From NCBI GenBank assembly GCA_032622095.1, contig CP136069.1, positions 47,966,194 to 48,030,193 on the forward strand: DNA of 64,000 nt, in the 5' to 3' direction. The first letter of the stretch is position 1. The number at the start of each line of letters is the position of its first letter. A program made the translations under genes and the position numbers. Source of the DNA: Siphonodentalium dalli (lineage: Eukaryota > Mollusca > Scaphopoda > Gadilida > Siphonodentaliidae). Shown here in pieces: positions 35,431-48,764 of the stretch. The notes under the pieces are model-generated. The model saw nothing but the letters and a program-made list of their open reading frames with translations, made no database searches and was not told where the DNA came from.

Positions 35431-36445
35431 TTATATATGACTACCAGGGTTACCCGGCGTTCGCCATGTTGAAATGACGTGGAACATTCCGTGTGGGGGA
35501 AGCTTATGGGAATAAAGAGTGCTCTTGCACAAAGTAGTTATTGTCCCATCGAAATATTTCGGAGAAGTATTATAATCATCATGCCCGTCCGTATGTCCGT
35601 CGGACGGACGCACATGTCATGCGAAATCGAATTTAGTCACGTTCTGATGATTGTTTACGGAGTTAAGCCCCTTTCGACTTATAATTCGCAGTTGTTTGGA
35701 TTGTCCGGTTGATAACTTGAGCAATGTTCAAATTGGTACTTATGCACCACATTTAAAAAATAAATTCCAGATATATTTTGAGAACATTTAGAAATATCAG
35801 GAGATTTTGGTAAAACGTGCGTTTGACCATTAAACATGGTTTTGCCGTGATTATATAATTGGGAGAAATTGAGGAATCATACTTTTTATTTCCGTGTCGC
35901 ACACACCGTTTTCAAAAATGGCCAAAAAAAAAATTATTTTGCCAAATTTTTTTTACCCCAAAATATGAAATCTAAGTGAAAAATCAAATTGAAGCGACAC
36001 GGAAATCAAATTTATTTTATCCGTTATTTGATTTTGTGCTACAGCTTAATGTGTAACATGTCACTCATGGCAGTGCACCATCAAACAATGAGCCACCAAT
36101 GAGGATGAACACTAATGACTTCTTTGTCAAGTAACAATGGTCGGGTTAAAGAAGTGTAGACACGATATTTGAAGGAATGGGCATAATTATATAGAATTTT
36201 AGATGTTGAATAAAACAGCAATATCCGTTAATTGCAAGACCGGAAAATGAAGATTTAATTTGGCCAAAAAAAATGGCCAACATATTGTTCGACCCAGCGC
36301 GAACACTGTATATATCTGGAGAAGAGAAGCTTGTGCAATCAGATCTGAACGCAAACAGTTATTATAATACTGCTGAAATACGACTGGGAAATCATTGGCT
36401 GCAAGCGTTCGCAATGAATCAATATGCAATCCAGAATCACATTCG

Positions 36446-37255
36446 TAAGCCCCGGTTCCATATCCCCGATTTCCCACCCCGAATGTTCTCGAATGACTCC
36501 CGAATCATAATTTTGCAAACATCGTGGAGTAAGTTCGGGACGAGTCGGGACAGTGAATTTTTACCCCCGAACATGATCGGGGATATCGGTGCTATCGGGG
36601 TCTATATATTCGGGACAATTCTGGACTCGCTCCCGACAGTTTTGAAATGTTCAAAACTATCGGGAACCAAGCCGAATCGCTCCCGATATGTAAATCATCG
36701 GGAGAAATTCGGGAGCAATTCGGCACCTATTCGGGAGTAGTCGGCAGTATTCGGCAATATTCGGGTGGATATTCTGGAGTAGTCGGCAGTAATCGGTAGG
36801 TTATTCCCGAATTCGCCATGTGTGGCTGCTTTTATACTGAGATCCGGTGTATCTCCAAATTCGGCATCGATTCGGGACGCTCGGCAGCAATTGAATACCA
36901 ATTCGGTATCTATTCGGCATCAATTCGGTACTAGTTCGGCATTGATTCGGGGTATTCGGCAACAATTCGGTGTAAGTCGGTAGTAATCTGGGCAATTTGG
37001 CAGCCACTCGCACGAAATTTCGGTATCAGTTCGGGATAATTCTTGATCATTCGGGAAGATATTCGGAAGCATTCTGGAATACTCGGCAATGTTCGGGACG
37101 ATTCAATTTTGTCATAATTCGGCATCAGTTCGGCGGCTTTTTGGAATAAAACTCGTCCAGAATTCTCTCGATTGCTGCCGATTTGGTCTGGTCCCGAATT
37201 TGTGCCGACTATACTAATTCGGGACAGAAAATCGGGAATATGGAACCGGGGCTTA
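36446..37255. mobile_element. 810-bp TIR element filled with TTCGG motifs (unit 2)
   Basis: Same length and ends as the element at 13926-14735, with a few substitutions. Its presence in both units at the same place dates it before the 22-kb duplication. Confidence 0.78.
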
Positions 37256-38711
37256 ACTGTAATAACAAACATGCCGCGAGTACATATAGACTCCACATAG
37301 ATGAGTCTCAACCATTAGATAAGAGCCATAAATTTGCCCACAATTCAGTCAGCCATCATGTAGCCCCTATTTCGGGCGGTGTGGTATCATGGACGAAAGG
37401 AACTGCTTCCATTTCTTTGTATCTTAAAACATTGGGGCTAAACTCCAACGGCGAGATGTACAAAGCTTGTGTATTGTACACATGTGTATCCAGGGGCTAC
37501 ACAGCGGCGAGATGTACACAGCTTGTGTGTTATACACATGTGTATGCAGGGGATATACACACGGAAAACTCATTCATTCTTTTGTAACGCCAAGACATGT
37601 ATCATCATGTCGCGTTTTCGGACGATCGGTCGTCCGTATCAGTTAATAAAACAATCATCGCCTTATGACATGCATGCCGTGACCATTTGATTAAAAACAG
37701 GGTCGTTTTCATTGACTGTTTGTAAATTTTCCAGAAATCAACACGCTGAAAGTGAAAATATCCAATTAAAAGAGCGTCTATTTTCGCAATTGACAGATTT
37801 TCATGATCATTGCCAATTTATCACCCGAGGTCAGCAAATGATGATCATATCAAACAATCACACATTGACAAGACAATAATAATAATGGTCAGCCATGGCT
37901 ACATGGACAATGACACAATACAGCGACAATACTTCGCGTGTGTATTCCTTGAGTATATATGCCGTGGATACACACGCGAGTATAAAACACAAGCTTCGTA
38001 CACCTGGCCGTGAATGACGAATCTGGCCTGAGCATGTATGTTGATGATGCGATTATCCGGCTATATTCTAATACATGTATGCCACCCGATCCGCATTGCA
38101 TTATAGCATATAAATGCTTAATGATGGTCAGTGTTACTATTATATATATACTTAATTGTGTATCAAATGTACATGCCCATCGAGCCCACCATTACGATAT
38201 ATAAACTGCAATACTGATCTGACCACGGGCACAACATTATCATTATATTGACGAAATAACGGAGATATTCAGAAATGAAACAAAACAATTTTTTTCGAAG
38301 AATTTTCATTGACTGAATAACGGATATTCAGAACTGATTTGTTTTCTAAATAAAGAGCGTTTTCTTGTTGAAGAAGTTATTTTAATAATGAACCCCAAAC
38401 CTCCAGAGTTGAGTTTGACTTATACGACCAAGTTGATCATTTCTGGTTTTGTAAATTGCTTCACAGATCTCCGTTATCTCGTCGAATGTATTAACCCATA
38501 AGCTCTATACCATGCACGATAGTGCATGCCCCATGTTACTAGGACCCCTGGGGGGGGGGGGGGGTACGGTCGGCGCGTGTTATATTTTCGGTGTTCTTGT
38601 GTACATTCATAGCGAATTTGACAACAGCGTATGGGTTTATTTATTCACTTCCGCTACAGCTTGCGACTTACTCGATCGCCATGGGTGCATATGGGTATTA
38701 TCTGCATGATA

Positions 38712-38905
38712 TTAAAAACACTTTAAAAACACTTCTTCGAATATTTCCGTTATTTCGTCAACAACTCTCCTTCAAATATCTGCATGATATTAAAAACACT
38801 TTAAAAACACTTCTTCGAATATTTCCGTTATTTCGCCAACAACTCTTCTTCAAATATCTCCGTTATTTCGTCAAAAACACCTCTTCCCATACAAATCACC
38901 GTTAT
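38712..38905 (+). repeat. About 80-bp tandem repeat, unit 2 only
   Basis: Two copies and a partial third of a unit containing TGCATGATATTAAAAACAC and CGAATATTTCCGTTATTTCG. In the block replacing unit 1 sequence 16080-17050. Confidence 0.75.
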
Positions 38906-39106
38906 TTAGCAAATTAATATTATTTATAGAGTTATTGCCCTTCATATTAAATATGAAGCTAACATGCAGGATTAGCAAAACATGTCTTCATTTAGTGGAC
39001 AATCCCAAGCTCGCGTGCTACGCGTGGTTGGATTGTCCATTTATTAATGACCATTTTAGGTACCGATTGTCCATTTATAAGTGGACAATCCTTGAAGAAT
39101 TGCCCA

Positions 39107-39370
39107 GCGACCCCAGTGTCATGTCTGCTCTTGTCCATCTCGGTATTGAGTCGGTAAGACCTTGAATCATTTTTCGCACACATCCGATGGACTATTTCTA
39201 GTTTACTTGTTCCATAATTTGAAACATCAAGTAATAGCTCAGCACCATATGAACCGCGGGGCAGGACCATAATTTCATACACTATCTTGCAACTAGCCAG
39301 GGTTATTCCGCCCGCGTAAACACCTGCATTTGACAACACGAAGAATGAGTTTCTGATCTTGTCACATATT
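39107..39370 (-). mobile_element. LINE reverse-transcriptase tail fragment (unit 2)
   Basis: Unit 2 counterpart of 17050-17352, with an extra base that shifts the frame in the middle (MCAKNDSRS instead of MCAKMIQG). Only decayed sequence. Confidence 0.7.
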
Positions 39371-39509
39371 TGCTATACCATTTCAGAATTGAAGTCATGA
39401 CTATGGATCAAATTTAGTGCCCACTAACCATCTCTCACCCAAACAGCACCATGCAACATGGCGTATTGAAATCACACGATCAGACTCCTCGTATTATGGA
39501 TAAGAATGC

Positions 39510-40085
39510 GTATCACTTTGGTGGAAATTGGCGCTAAAGTATTGCATATCAATTTCGGTGCTCCTCTGCCTATCAGTTCAACCCTGACTCGAATGACGCC
39601 ACTTTTTACAGATTTAAGCCACACCATTAGACTCCTCATACCATGGGGATGATATTGTATACGTGTGGTGGCAATCGGCGACTAAACCCATTCTTGTGCC
39701 CTCCCACAATCTTTCATCCAAACGACAGCAATTTGGATTCCTTAAATCGCACAATAGATTGCTTGTATCATGGAGAAGAATATATATCAATTTGGTGGAA
39801 ATCGGCGCTAAAATTAGTTTTATCAATTTTGGTGCCACTCTCCCCTTCCGTGCATCCCTGACGCGAATGGCGCCACGTTTGAATTTGTAAACAACACTAT
39901 TAGATTCCTCATATCATGGGAATGATTATATAAAATGTTCGTGGCAATCGGCGGCAAACATTTGTTCTACCCCTCCCATTTTCTGTCCCTGACAACGGCG
40001 TCACTTTAGAAAATTCTAACCCGCACCATTATCTTTCTCGTTAAAAGTTACCCCTAGTAGTACACCTTTGGTGCCATCTAGATGG
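39510..40085 (-). repeat. Diverged tandem array, reverse (unit 2)
   Basis: Unit 2 copy of the reverse-oriented array, shorter by about one higher-order block. Confidence 0.7.
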
Positions 40086-40149
40086 TCCCCTGTGAATTTA
40101 TATAGAACACAGACAGACATTCTATATATAGATATAGATTTGGTGAACT

Positions 40150-40915
40150 AGACAACTGATTTATTGTATTTCCGAGAACATTTTGGTAGTCTAGAGTTTT
40201 GGCAGGTTCTTTTGCGAAGCGCTTCCAGTTATAATCCGGTACTGTCTGAATATTCTGAGTCTCTTGCGTGGCGATATAGAGCGTTACGGTGATTCGAGAC
40301 ATTGCGGCAATAATCTCCAAGAACGTCACATGCAGGTACATCATGCAACAACGAACAAGGTTATACAAAATTATCTATAATAGAGCCAGGTGCTCAATTA
40401 TAGGGAACATGAATGCACAACAGACCTTTAAATTTTGGTGATGCGTTTACAGAAAACATTGTTTTCAACGACCTGAAAGATTTGATTTTTTTGGTTCGTT
40501 CACAATCGCAATTTCAATCAGCATTGAAGTCCCCCAACACGATTACACTTCCTAAGTTACTATACTGTCCGACCATCTTTTCCAGTGTAATCAGACATTC
40601 TGTATAAAATTCTAACGTGTAATTTGTATATGGCAAATACTATTGGAAGAAATATGCAAATCTATCCCTGCCCAATTGAAGTTGGATACCATTTATTCTA
40701 TCATCGTCTATCAGCAGAAACTCGGTGCGATACAGATTTTTTCAAAAGAAAAGCGACTCCACCTTTATAAAGTCCTCGCCGCACAGCTAGACGTGTCGAG
40801 AAGTAACTCACACTATGTGATGTATAATCAGAAAGAATATTATTCAATAAGCGTATATCACTTTGCGATAACCAGTGGTAACTTCTTATATACCGCAAAT
40901 ATCAATTTGGTTTGA
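40150..40915 (-). mobile_element. LINE endonuclease fragment (unit 2)
   Basis: Unit 2 counterpart, with LGDFNAD preserved at about 40520-40540 and the same broken frames. Confidence 0.72.
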
Positions 40916-42020
40916 TTCTAACATTCTGACCAAATAGGCCACAGAGCCTCCTAAATTGCGATTTCTTTGGCTTCGGGGATAAACAATACTTGATTCGAGT
41001 CGAGGAACCCACCCAAAGCTCAGATTTATCGTTTGTAGATTTTTGAAATCTGTTATTGCTCACCACCTGGGATATATGACGGCCTAGCAAATATTCAACG
41101 AGCCGATCGACCGACATTCTCTCGATACCACATTGCATTGAACAAAATGTTGATATATAACGTTTTGGAAACTGTTTTACTATAGTTGACAGTTGTTAGC
41201 ATGATTGTTGGGTAATTAATCGATTCTGATAACTAAATCGTCTTTTGAAGAGATGTTGTTATTGTTGTTGTTGTTGTTGTTGTTATTGGAATCTTATGAT
41301 ATGGGGAGCATCCAATTGGATTGTGTACCTTTGATAAACGACAATAGTCCGTTTTTTTAATTATTATCTAAACACTGAATATGCATCCTTCTGCTATTGT
41401 AGTCTCTATTTTTTTCTGTTTGTCGTCTGCTTGTATATCCCGAAGTTGACCGAACACCCCTCCGAATTTATAATATACCATTCCAATATATACTGTTATA
41501 AGAGGGTGGGAGAATCCATTTCGTATAGAAATGGTTAACTAGTAAAGACGATGAATGGCGGAAACCCCACCGATCGATGTTCTGCGAAACACACGAGGAC
41601 ATAATATCACATAACAATATCGTGACAAAACTGTATATTAACTAATAAGTAATGCTGCTCAGACACACCTTAATATATAACATTCAATATCCAATATATG
41701 GATTTATTAAAGATAGATGATGACCGACACGACAAGCGCCACCAGTTGCTCGTATGACACCAATTCAGTACAAATTAGACATGGCGTAACCATACAGCAA
41801 CAACACGACATGACACGATTCGAATTATGCAACATAATATTGCTTGTTTTGTCGTTTGTGGAGACGGCAAATATAAGCCATAGGCTTACATCGGAATCCA
41901 CTCCCATAATATACATAATGAACATACAATACCAATATATTATGTTCCAATTTATTTATTAAACCAAGTACATGCTGTATAGATATCCAGGCCAGGAAAC
42001 ACAATGCTATGTTTGCACTA

Positions 42021-42200
42021 AATGGATGAGTGACATGAGTTTTTTCGGGTATTCGTCGTTTCTTCATATTCACACCAGACATCCAAGGCCCATTGTTGAT
42101 GTTTTTCATGTGTATTTATAGTTCATATGAGATGCACATCAACCTGGGTTCGGGCCGAAATCTGCCGGCACATCAAGCTTCCCGACAACGGATGTTTGGC
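42021..42200 (-). pseudogene. Decayed partial copy of exon 3 with flank (unit 2)
   Basis: Unit 2 counterpart of the relic at 20741-20920, with the same loss of Trp and the same breakpoint, so it predates the 22-kb duplication. Confidence 0.7.
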
Positions 42201-42689
42201 ATGAGACACGATGAAATCACGCAACTAGTACCAGCTTGAAAACCATTCTGCACTGGGTGCGGCCTTGTGGTTACACTGGTGTAAATAGGGTTCGGAGTGA
42301 CATCTAGTGGATGCGGGAGGAATATATAGGAGAGAATAAAATACTGGGCCTGATTGGTCAATAGCCTTTTTGCATATAAAAATCGTCACACCTCTTCCAT
42401 ATGATTTCCCATAGGTAAAATAGCCATTGGCACAGGAATTAACCCTTTGTAGAGAAGTTTGAATTTTTAGGTGTGGTCTAAAATATGATAGTATTTTTTA
42501 ATGCGGTTCTGACACTAGTTACGAAAACACAAGATTTAAAGGCGAATTCCCTGCTAGACGAAAATGACTTTTTTGAGTAAAAAGTTTCCCCAAATGTCAA
42601 TTTTTCAGATTTAAAGAAAAGTTTGGACCCAAAATTTATATTGCCAACAGTATACGCTAAAACGTTAGCACTGAGGCCTATGAAAACAT

Positions 42690-43010
42690 TTACACCATGG
42701 TAACCTTGTGACATATGGCGTATTCCTCTCTATTCGAGATATTTAACAATTTCTCAAACAATTTGCTTAAAACTGGCATCAAAGTTATCGCACGGTAACT
42801 GCCAAAAGCGTCTGTATGTTTAGGGCTATCCCTGTATAACGAGATAATAACACCCTGTTTGGCAGATGCAGGAACATGTTCAACGGTTAACATCTTGTCA
42901 AATAAAACAGCCATAGATGATTTTCTTTGTTACCACATCACCACCATATTAAAATGTTCATAGTTAAGTAGATCAGCAGCTTTGCCAAGACTTAGGCCCT
43001 TCAAAATGTC
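42690..43010 (-). mobile_element. LINE reverse-transcriptase N-terminal fragment (unit 2)
   Basis: Here the frame is better kept: EHVPASAKQGVIISLYRDS and SYRAITLMPVLSKLFEKLL, a clear fingers-domain signature. Truncated on both sides. Confidence 0.75.
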
Positions 43011-43118
43011 TATTAATTTCTTTGTGGTGACTGGGTAGACAATGAATGGACGAGTGACATTATTTTTGTCGTTTCTTCATATTCACACCAGACAGCCAAG
43101 ACCCCTTGCTGATGTTTT

Positions 43119-43384
43119 TCATGGGTATTTACAGTTTCTATGAGATGCACACCAGCCTGTGTATGGGCGGAAATCTTCCGGCGCGTCAAGCTTCCCGACA
43201 ACGGATGTCTGACATTTACCGTCCGATTCGATTTTCCTGAATTCGTACATGACGCACACGTATGCTGCATTCAGGCATTTTATTTCACAATCTCCGGCAG
43301 AAAGACCAAAAACTGTCTCATGGTTGTTCCCATACAAGGCCTGGTCGCATACCGTGTAGAAAGTATCGCCATATTCGTCACATC
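43119..43384 (-). CDS. Gene A exon 3: C-terminal PAN/Apple-like domain
   Basis: Last exon of gene A. It opens after a good acceptor (TTATCTTTTCAG) in phase 1 and encodes 87 residues plus a stop. The first codon, Gly, is split with exon 2. The domain has eight cysteines in a PAN/Apple-like pattern, including GDCEIKC and YVCVMYE, and ends in HRNCKYP. Compared with gene B exon 3 there are only five base differences. Four cluster at 43232-43241 and all four change amino acids (residues 202, 204 and 205 of the 241-aa protein). PAN domains usually bind proteins or sugars outside the cell, but the ligand cannot be told from sequence. Confidence 0.82.
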
Positions 43385-44837
43385 CTGAAAAGATAAATGC
43401 ATACTTGTAACAATACTAACAATGCCCTGCCAACTTACCGTGCACTGTCTGCATGAGTGTTATGCATATATGCATGCTGCCAAGTTAGCATGCTACTTAA
43501 TTACGTTTGTAAATTTAGCATCAAATGACCGCCCGACTGTGTCTGGAAGGGCAAAATCATGCTAGTATACATGTATGAACAATTATCGTTATTTTTAAAA
43601 AGTTGTCGTTCTTGTGCCCCTTGGCTAATCCTATCGAGTCGAGCCTGTATGTGTATGAAAACAAGTGTACATGTATTGTAAACTATTTGAATAATGGCTG
43701 TGTTGGTTGTTGCAAACCGACCGTCATTGTGATGTGTATTCATATCTTTTTACATATACCAGTACAGTCACCATTAAACTATTTCTTAAATAAATGTGCT
43801 TTTTACTGTTTCATACAGACACGGAATGTTGTCTCAAAAACATTAGATTGTCCTACCAACACCATGGACATTCAGCAGGAACCACCATCATCATAGAACA
43901 TTAGCAGCGCTACTTAACCATGCATGCATGTGGTGCCGTTCAGTTGGATTACACGTAAGCCATCTATACGCCGCAATATTCAAAACTAAACGCATTCACA
44001 AGCAAGCCCCCCCCCCCCCCATTGTTATTTTCGAGGATACATTTTGGTGTGTTGGTCAAAAAGCAATGATATCTTGGAAGGCTTTCTCTTATAAAGTATG
44101 TGACCAATCTATATTTAACTAATGATATGGTGAGTGGCTACATGCTTACGTGAGCACCAATTGCATGAGAAGAGTCAACTAAGAGGAAACATGTTCACGT
44201 ATGCTGGACATTTGGTCATGTTCAAATATAATAATCTCGGTTAACGACATGTTGACATCTCCTTTTTTCTGCACTTGTGACGGCTTCTAAATGCGATAAA
44301 TAATTGTTCCGCTCATCTTTTGCGGGTGCCTCCAACTTGTCAAAAAATCGCTAAGAAGGTAAACAAAATTCAACTTCGAATTGGAACATAAAACAAGACA
44401 TGAATGATTTACGGGGAACAGATGAGCAACATTGGTTTGTGCAGTGTTACGTCTTAACTCTGATATCTCTTCCCAGCAACACAAATTCTATGAAACTATT
44501 TTGAAGAAACGTTTGCATTTATGATACCCAAATACAAAGGAGAAAATATCACGATTTAGTCATGGTGGGTGTGTCTATTGTCCAATGGCAAATCTGATAC
44601 ATTGTGTGGTCGAATAGCACAAGCAGTATTGGTATTGTGTCGTGAAAGAGTTAACTAGTAACACAATATTTATATAGCGCTGTACTTGTACGTGTATTTC
44701 CACCCTATGTACCGTGATTTACTATTATAACAGTAACCACACGGCACAATTGTTTTGACGATTCCGCGACCAATTTCACGATTCTGCGGCTTGACAACCA
44801 CGGTACTAAGGATGTTTAATGATTCCGCGACCTTATT

Positions 44838-45632
44838 ATACCCCCCGCAACGAAGTTAGGGGGGTATACTGGAGTCAGCTTGTCCGTCCGTCCGTCCGTC
44901 CGTCCGTCCGTCGTCCGTCCGTCCGTCGTCCGTCGTCCGTCCGTCCGTGGACACAAATTTGTCCGGAGTTTTTCTCAGTCGTTTTTTGATCAATTTCTGT
45001 GAAACTTGGCACAGACATCAACCATCATGGGAACCTGTGCACCTGCGATTATGACGTCTGTCGGACTTTTATTTTTGGAGTTATCCCCCCTTTTTCGACT
45101 TAGAAAATTTTCGCAACATGTATACTTTTGTCCGAGCTTTTATTCCTACATTTTTCGGTCAATTTTTTTTAAACTTGGCACAGATATTTAGTACCATTGG
45201 AACTTGTGCACCTGCGATTATGACATCTGTCTGACATTTTTTGGTGGAGTTATCCCCCTTTTTCAACTTAGAAACTTTTTTTGCAACATGCATAATTTTG
45301 TCCAAGCTTTTATAACTACATTTTTCGGTCAATGTTTTTTAATCTTGGCACTGATATTTAGTACCATGGGAACCTGTGCACCTGCGATTATGACGTCTGT
45401 CCGACATTTTTTGTGTGGAGTTATTCCCCTTTTTCGCAACATACATAATTTTGTCCAAGCTTTTATTCCTACATTTTTCGGTCAATAGGTTTAAGATTAG
45501 GGTTATGGTTGTACACCTGCAATGGGAACTGTTATTTTATTATTTTAACTAAATGTTTACTGACATGTGAAACATCTTAGTATTTTAAAAAGGGGGGTAT
45601 CCGTAGTCCCATTGGGACAGTCACACCTCTAG
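44838..45632. mobile_element. 795-bp insertion in gene A intron 2, unit 3 only
   Basis: Precise insertion between CCTTATT and GTACAT of the other units. It starts ATACCCCCCGCAACG and ends with GGGGGGTATCC..CACCTCTAG, a terminal inverted CCCCCC/GGGGGG pair. It has a (GTCC)n tract at about 44880-44950 and three 150-bp internal monomers (AACTTGGCACAGA, CTGTGCACCTGCGATTATGAC, TACATTTTTCGGTCAAT). Similar repeats are, to my knowledge, common in bivalve genomes. Short frames inside are repeat-derived. Confidence 0.78.
44880..44949 (+). repeat. GTCC microsatellite
   Basis: Imperfect (GTCC)n with two GTCGTCC interruptions, within the 795-bp insertion. Confidence 0.9.
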
Positions 45633-46528
45633 TTGTACATGATATTTTATGACAAACTCAGATAAAGGGGCTTTTTACTGAATTAAGACGATAGAAGTGG
45701 GCCTCTTCTTGTGTTCATTGTATAGAGTAGACTTTGCAGGGCCACCAGGTTGACTCACGGCATACATACGGGGATGAGATCTATATACCTAAAATGAGTC
45801 ACAATCGGCTCGGTCAAATCGGGACCATCAGATCAAACCGCGAATTGATCGCAAAAGTCATTTCTTGGGCTACAAGGGGCCATTAGCTGTGCGAAAATTA
45901 ACATCCAACGTAAGCTTTGATAATCATAAATGGAGGATTTGTCAAATTCGTATCTCTGTTGACGCAATATTCAATTAAACTCGCCAACGATGTTGGCTTT
46001 GACTGTATCACTTTGGCACTGATCATGTTTTACAACGAAATTAGGGCTATCCTCAACTTCCACTCTAGAAGAGTTATGTAAATATATCTGCTATCAAAGC
46101 CATTATCTACTATCAAAGCCAATAATGCGGATATCTTGTTATAGCTTAGACAATTTCATGGCATTGTATGAAGTTATTTTTAGAAGTAGTTTCACTAAAT
46201 TTCAAAATAGTTTAGCATTTGTTTCACCAGTGCAGGCACTATATAGCCATTTCACCGACTAAATCCGAGGTGAAGGATGCGGAGCCAGATGTTGAATTGC
46301 AATGGTATTAGTAAATCACGAAGCAGCACCCAGTGGTAGACTACGCCGATATATGAATCCAAGGCTTTGGTTTATTTATTAGTGGGTTAACATCCCACAG
46401 TTTTATGGTAATATTTAAAGGCATCCTCCAGCATGAATCCTTGTAGATAACGGATGTGGTGGAACCAAAGTTGGATAAATTTCTATGCCATATGTCAGCC
46501 AATACGTCAATGATTATATCTCACACAA

Positions 46529-46999
46529 TATGTGTCCCGCCATATCAAATCCAGTCGTAAGTCGGGATTTGTTTTACCCTATGCTAATGCATTCTCTTAT
46601 ATATGCGAGTCGACCATAGGTCGCCTCGCATATATAAGAGAATTCATTCATTGGCCTCACAAGTTTTTATCATTTTTTTTAAATAAATGTTTCTTACAAT
46701 TTTTAGGACATAAAATAAAATAAAAAAACATTACCCTGCGGGGAGCCCCACACATATATAGAAGCATATAGAAGAGTGTCATCTGCTCATGTTTGTCTGG
46801 GGCTCTGTATGGGTGAAATTATAAAATTGTTAAAGAATACAAGAAAAAATTATTAAAATTGTAAAAAATTGTTAGGCCAATGCATTCTCTTATATATGCG
46901 AGGCGACCTATGGTCGACTCGCATATATAAGAGAATGCATTGGCACAGGGTAAAAAAAAATCCCGACTTACGACTGGATTTGATATGGCGGGTCACATA
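46529..46999. mobile_element. Nested foldback element (unit 3)
   Basis: Third unit copy, with the same left-arm change as unit 2, supporting a closer relation of units 2 and 3 in this part. Confidence 0.72.
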
Positions 47000-47760
47000 T
47001 ATAATCAGGGCTCACAATTATATACATGTAGCGGTTGGTATTCAATCTGAGTAACACGTACCATGCATGGGATGTATGGATTGTATTTCAAAATGAGTAT
47101 CCTGATTAAATCGTAGTGGATTAACTGCAGCCAATTAGCATCTACTGAATATTTATTATATTTTCAGTAACTTTTTCTGCCAGACTAATCGTATCCCTCA
47201 ACCGGAAGATCCATGATGCTATCATTCCCCCAGCAATGGCGGACTATTTATCCCAAACTCGCGAGCACGTAAATTCTGAGTTACATTCGACATGAAATTT
47301 TGGGATTACTCCCCTTACATCGAAATAATTGTCTTCTGTCTCAAATGTGTTTACGTCCAGCTGTCAGAATTTCACTGTGGTTGCAAGACATGGATTTAAG
47401 AACTATTGATGATGACCTTTTACGTCAAATTTTGGAAGCTAACATAGAATATGGTAACGTTGATACGGTGACTGTCGGTGCCAGCGAGAAATTGTTTGGA
47501 GTGTTCTTAATACACCAATGAAGGGTGCTGCATAATTAAAGATCCTGAGCCAGTGCATTCTCGTATATATGCGAGTCTCCAATGGGAAACCTCGCACAAA
47601 AGAAAATGCACTGGCTAACAAGATCAATGTAAATGCATTGGCACAGGGTGTTCGCAAGAGTTCAGATAGCTCCAGCTATGGAAGGGCTAAAGAGCAGTTT
47701 GCAGCACAAGGAGTGTTTTTAAGACAATATAATAATTTCGAACTAAAATCATAACATCGT

Positions 47761-48015
47761 GTGGCACATGTGATCCCGATTGTAAACCAATCTATATCTA
47801 ATCGTTCACCCCGATTACGTATGCATTATACTAACATCGCCGAAAATATCAAACATAACTACCTTACCACTCCTCAGAAAGCATCGTATGAACTACGCTC
47901 AATTGTAAATATGTACAACTCTATTCGTGACGCAACCAACGATGAACTAACGCAAAGAGTGGGTCACCTAAAGTCACTGCATTTAATATATAAGAATGAC
48001 GGTGTGTGTTGTTAA
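47761..48015 (+). other. Unrecognised short open stretch, unit 3
   Basis: 84-codon frame, counterpart of 25662-25916. No domain, signal peptide or splice context seen. Confidence 0.2.
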
Positions 48016-48165
48016 TTTAGATAAACTATTTGTAAAAATAACCACTTTGAGCATGATTATTGTCCAGTTCTATTTGATCACCCTACCGGAGTATTTCACA
48101 GCACTTTAAGGTTTGCACGTACGGAAGTTCTGTCTAAGAACGGTCCGTAGTATATATGTAGCATG

Positions 48166-48764
48166 TATTATATCTTTATTTTAATAATATTGTCTTCGGT
48201 TTTGAAACTTTAGTGTTGTCACATTTGCATAAATATATTTGCCCAATAGTTTAGTGATGTTGGAAATCGCACACTGCGTTCATAATCACCCTTTTATACT
48301 AGCATGTAGGTTTTATTTCTAACTGTTCGTCACAGTTAGGATTGTGTCAAAATAGTTGTTTATATCGACAATAGGGAAGTTGGTTTTTGACACAATCACA
48401 TTTCACATATTTATTTATATCCATTCTGGATATATATTTTGGTAGCAACTACAACCTATGTATTTGTTCACCAGGGTCCTGTAACTCCTGTTGGTTTTAC
48501 GTTGGTCATCTGGATTGATGCTTGATGTCTGATGTCTGATGTGATGTTGCTGTCAAGCTAGCCTATATATGTGTTGTGATGTCGTCTTCATGTTGTGATG
48601 CTTGTTGGATGTGTTCCGTTTGATGAATAAATATATAGAAGACTTTTAAGGTAGGCTTAGTGTTTCCATAGACCCTGCCAGATGATTAGACTCAGAGCTT
48701 CATAAATGTTTGTGATATAGCGACTGATGGTTCACTTAAGACCCACCCCTGTGCTCTACCACAG
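48166..48764. mobile_element. About 600-bp insertion in gene A intron 2, unit 3 only
   Basis: Splits GTAGCATG / TATATTCATTAG, which are adjacent in units 1 and 2. It contains an inverted pair (GGATTGTGTCAAAA / TTTTGACACAATC). Origin not recognised; no long frame. Confidence 0.65.

Larger units (their letters stand above)
22111..43395. repeat. Tandem segmental duplication, unit 2 (about 21.3 kb)
   Basis: Second head-to-tail copy of the unit that starts at position 1. Private differences include an insertion at about 26004-26380, a nested 507-bp tandem duplication at 29749-30768, a replaced block at about 37986-38320, and another at about 38712-39105 that replaces roughly 1 kb of unit 1. It also lacks the unit 1 block at 17463-17949. 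Confidence 0.97.

Noticed and set aside
44838-45632. Short Cys-rich frames (MGTCAPAIMTS..) in the unit 3 insertion
   Set aside because: The same peptide recurs once per 150-bp monomer; it is repeat-derived.
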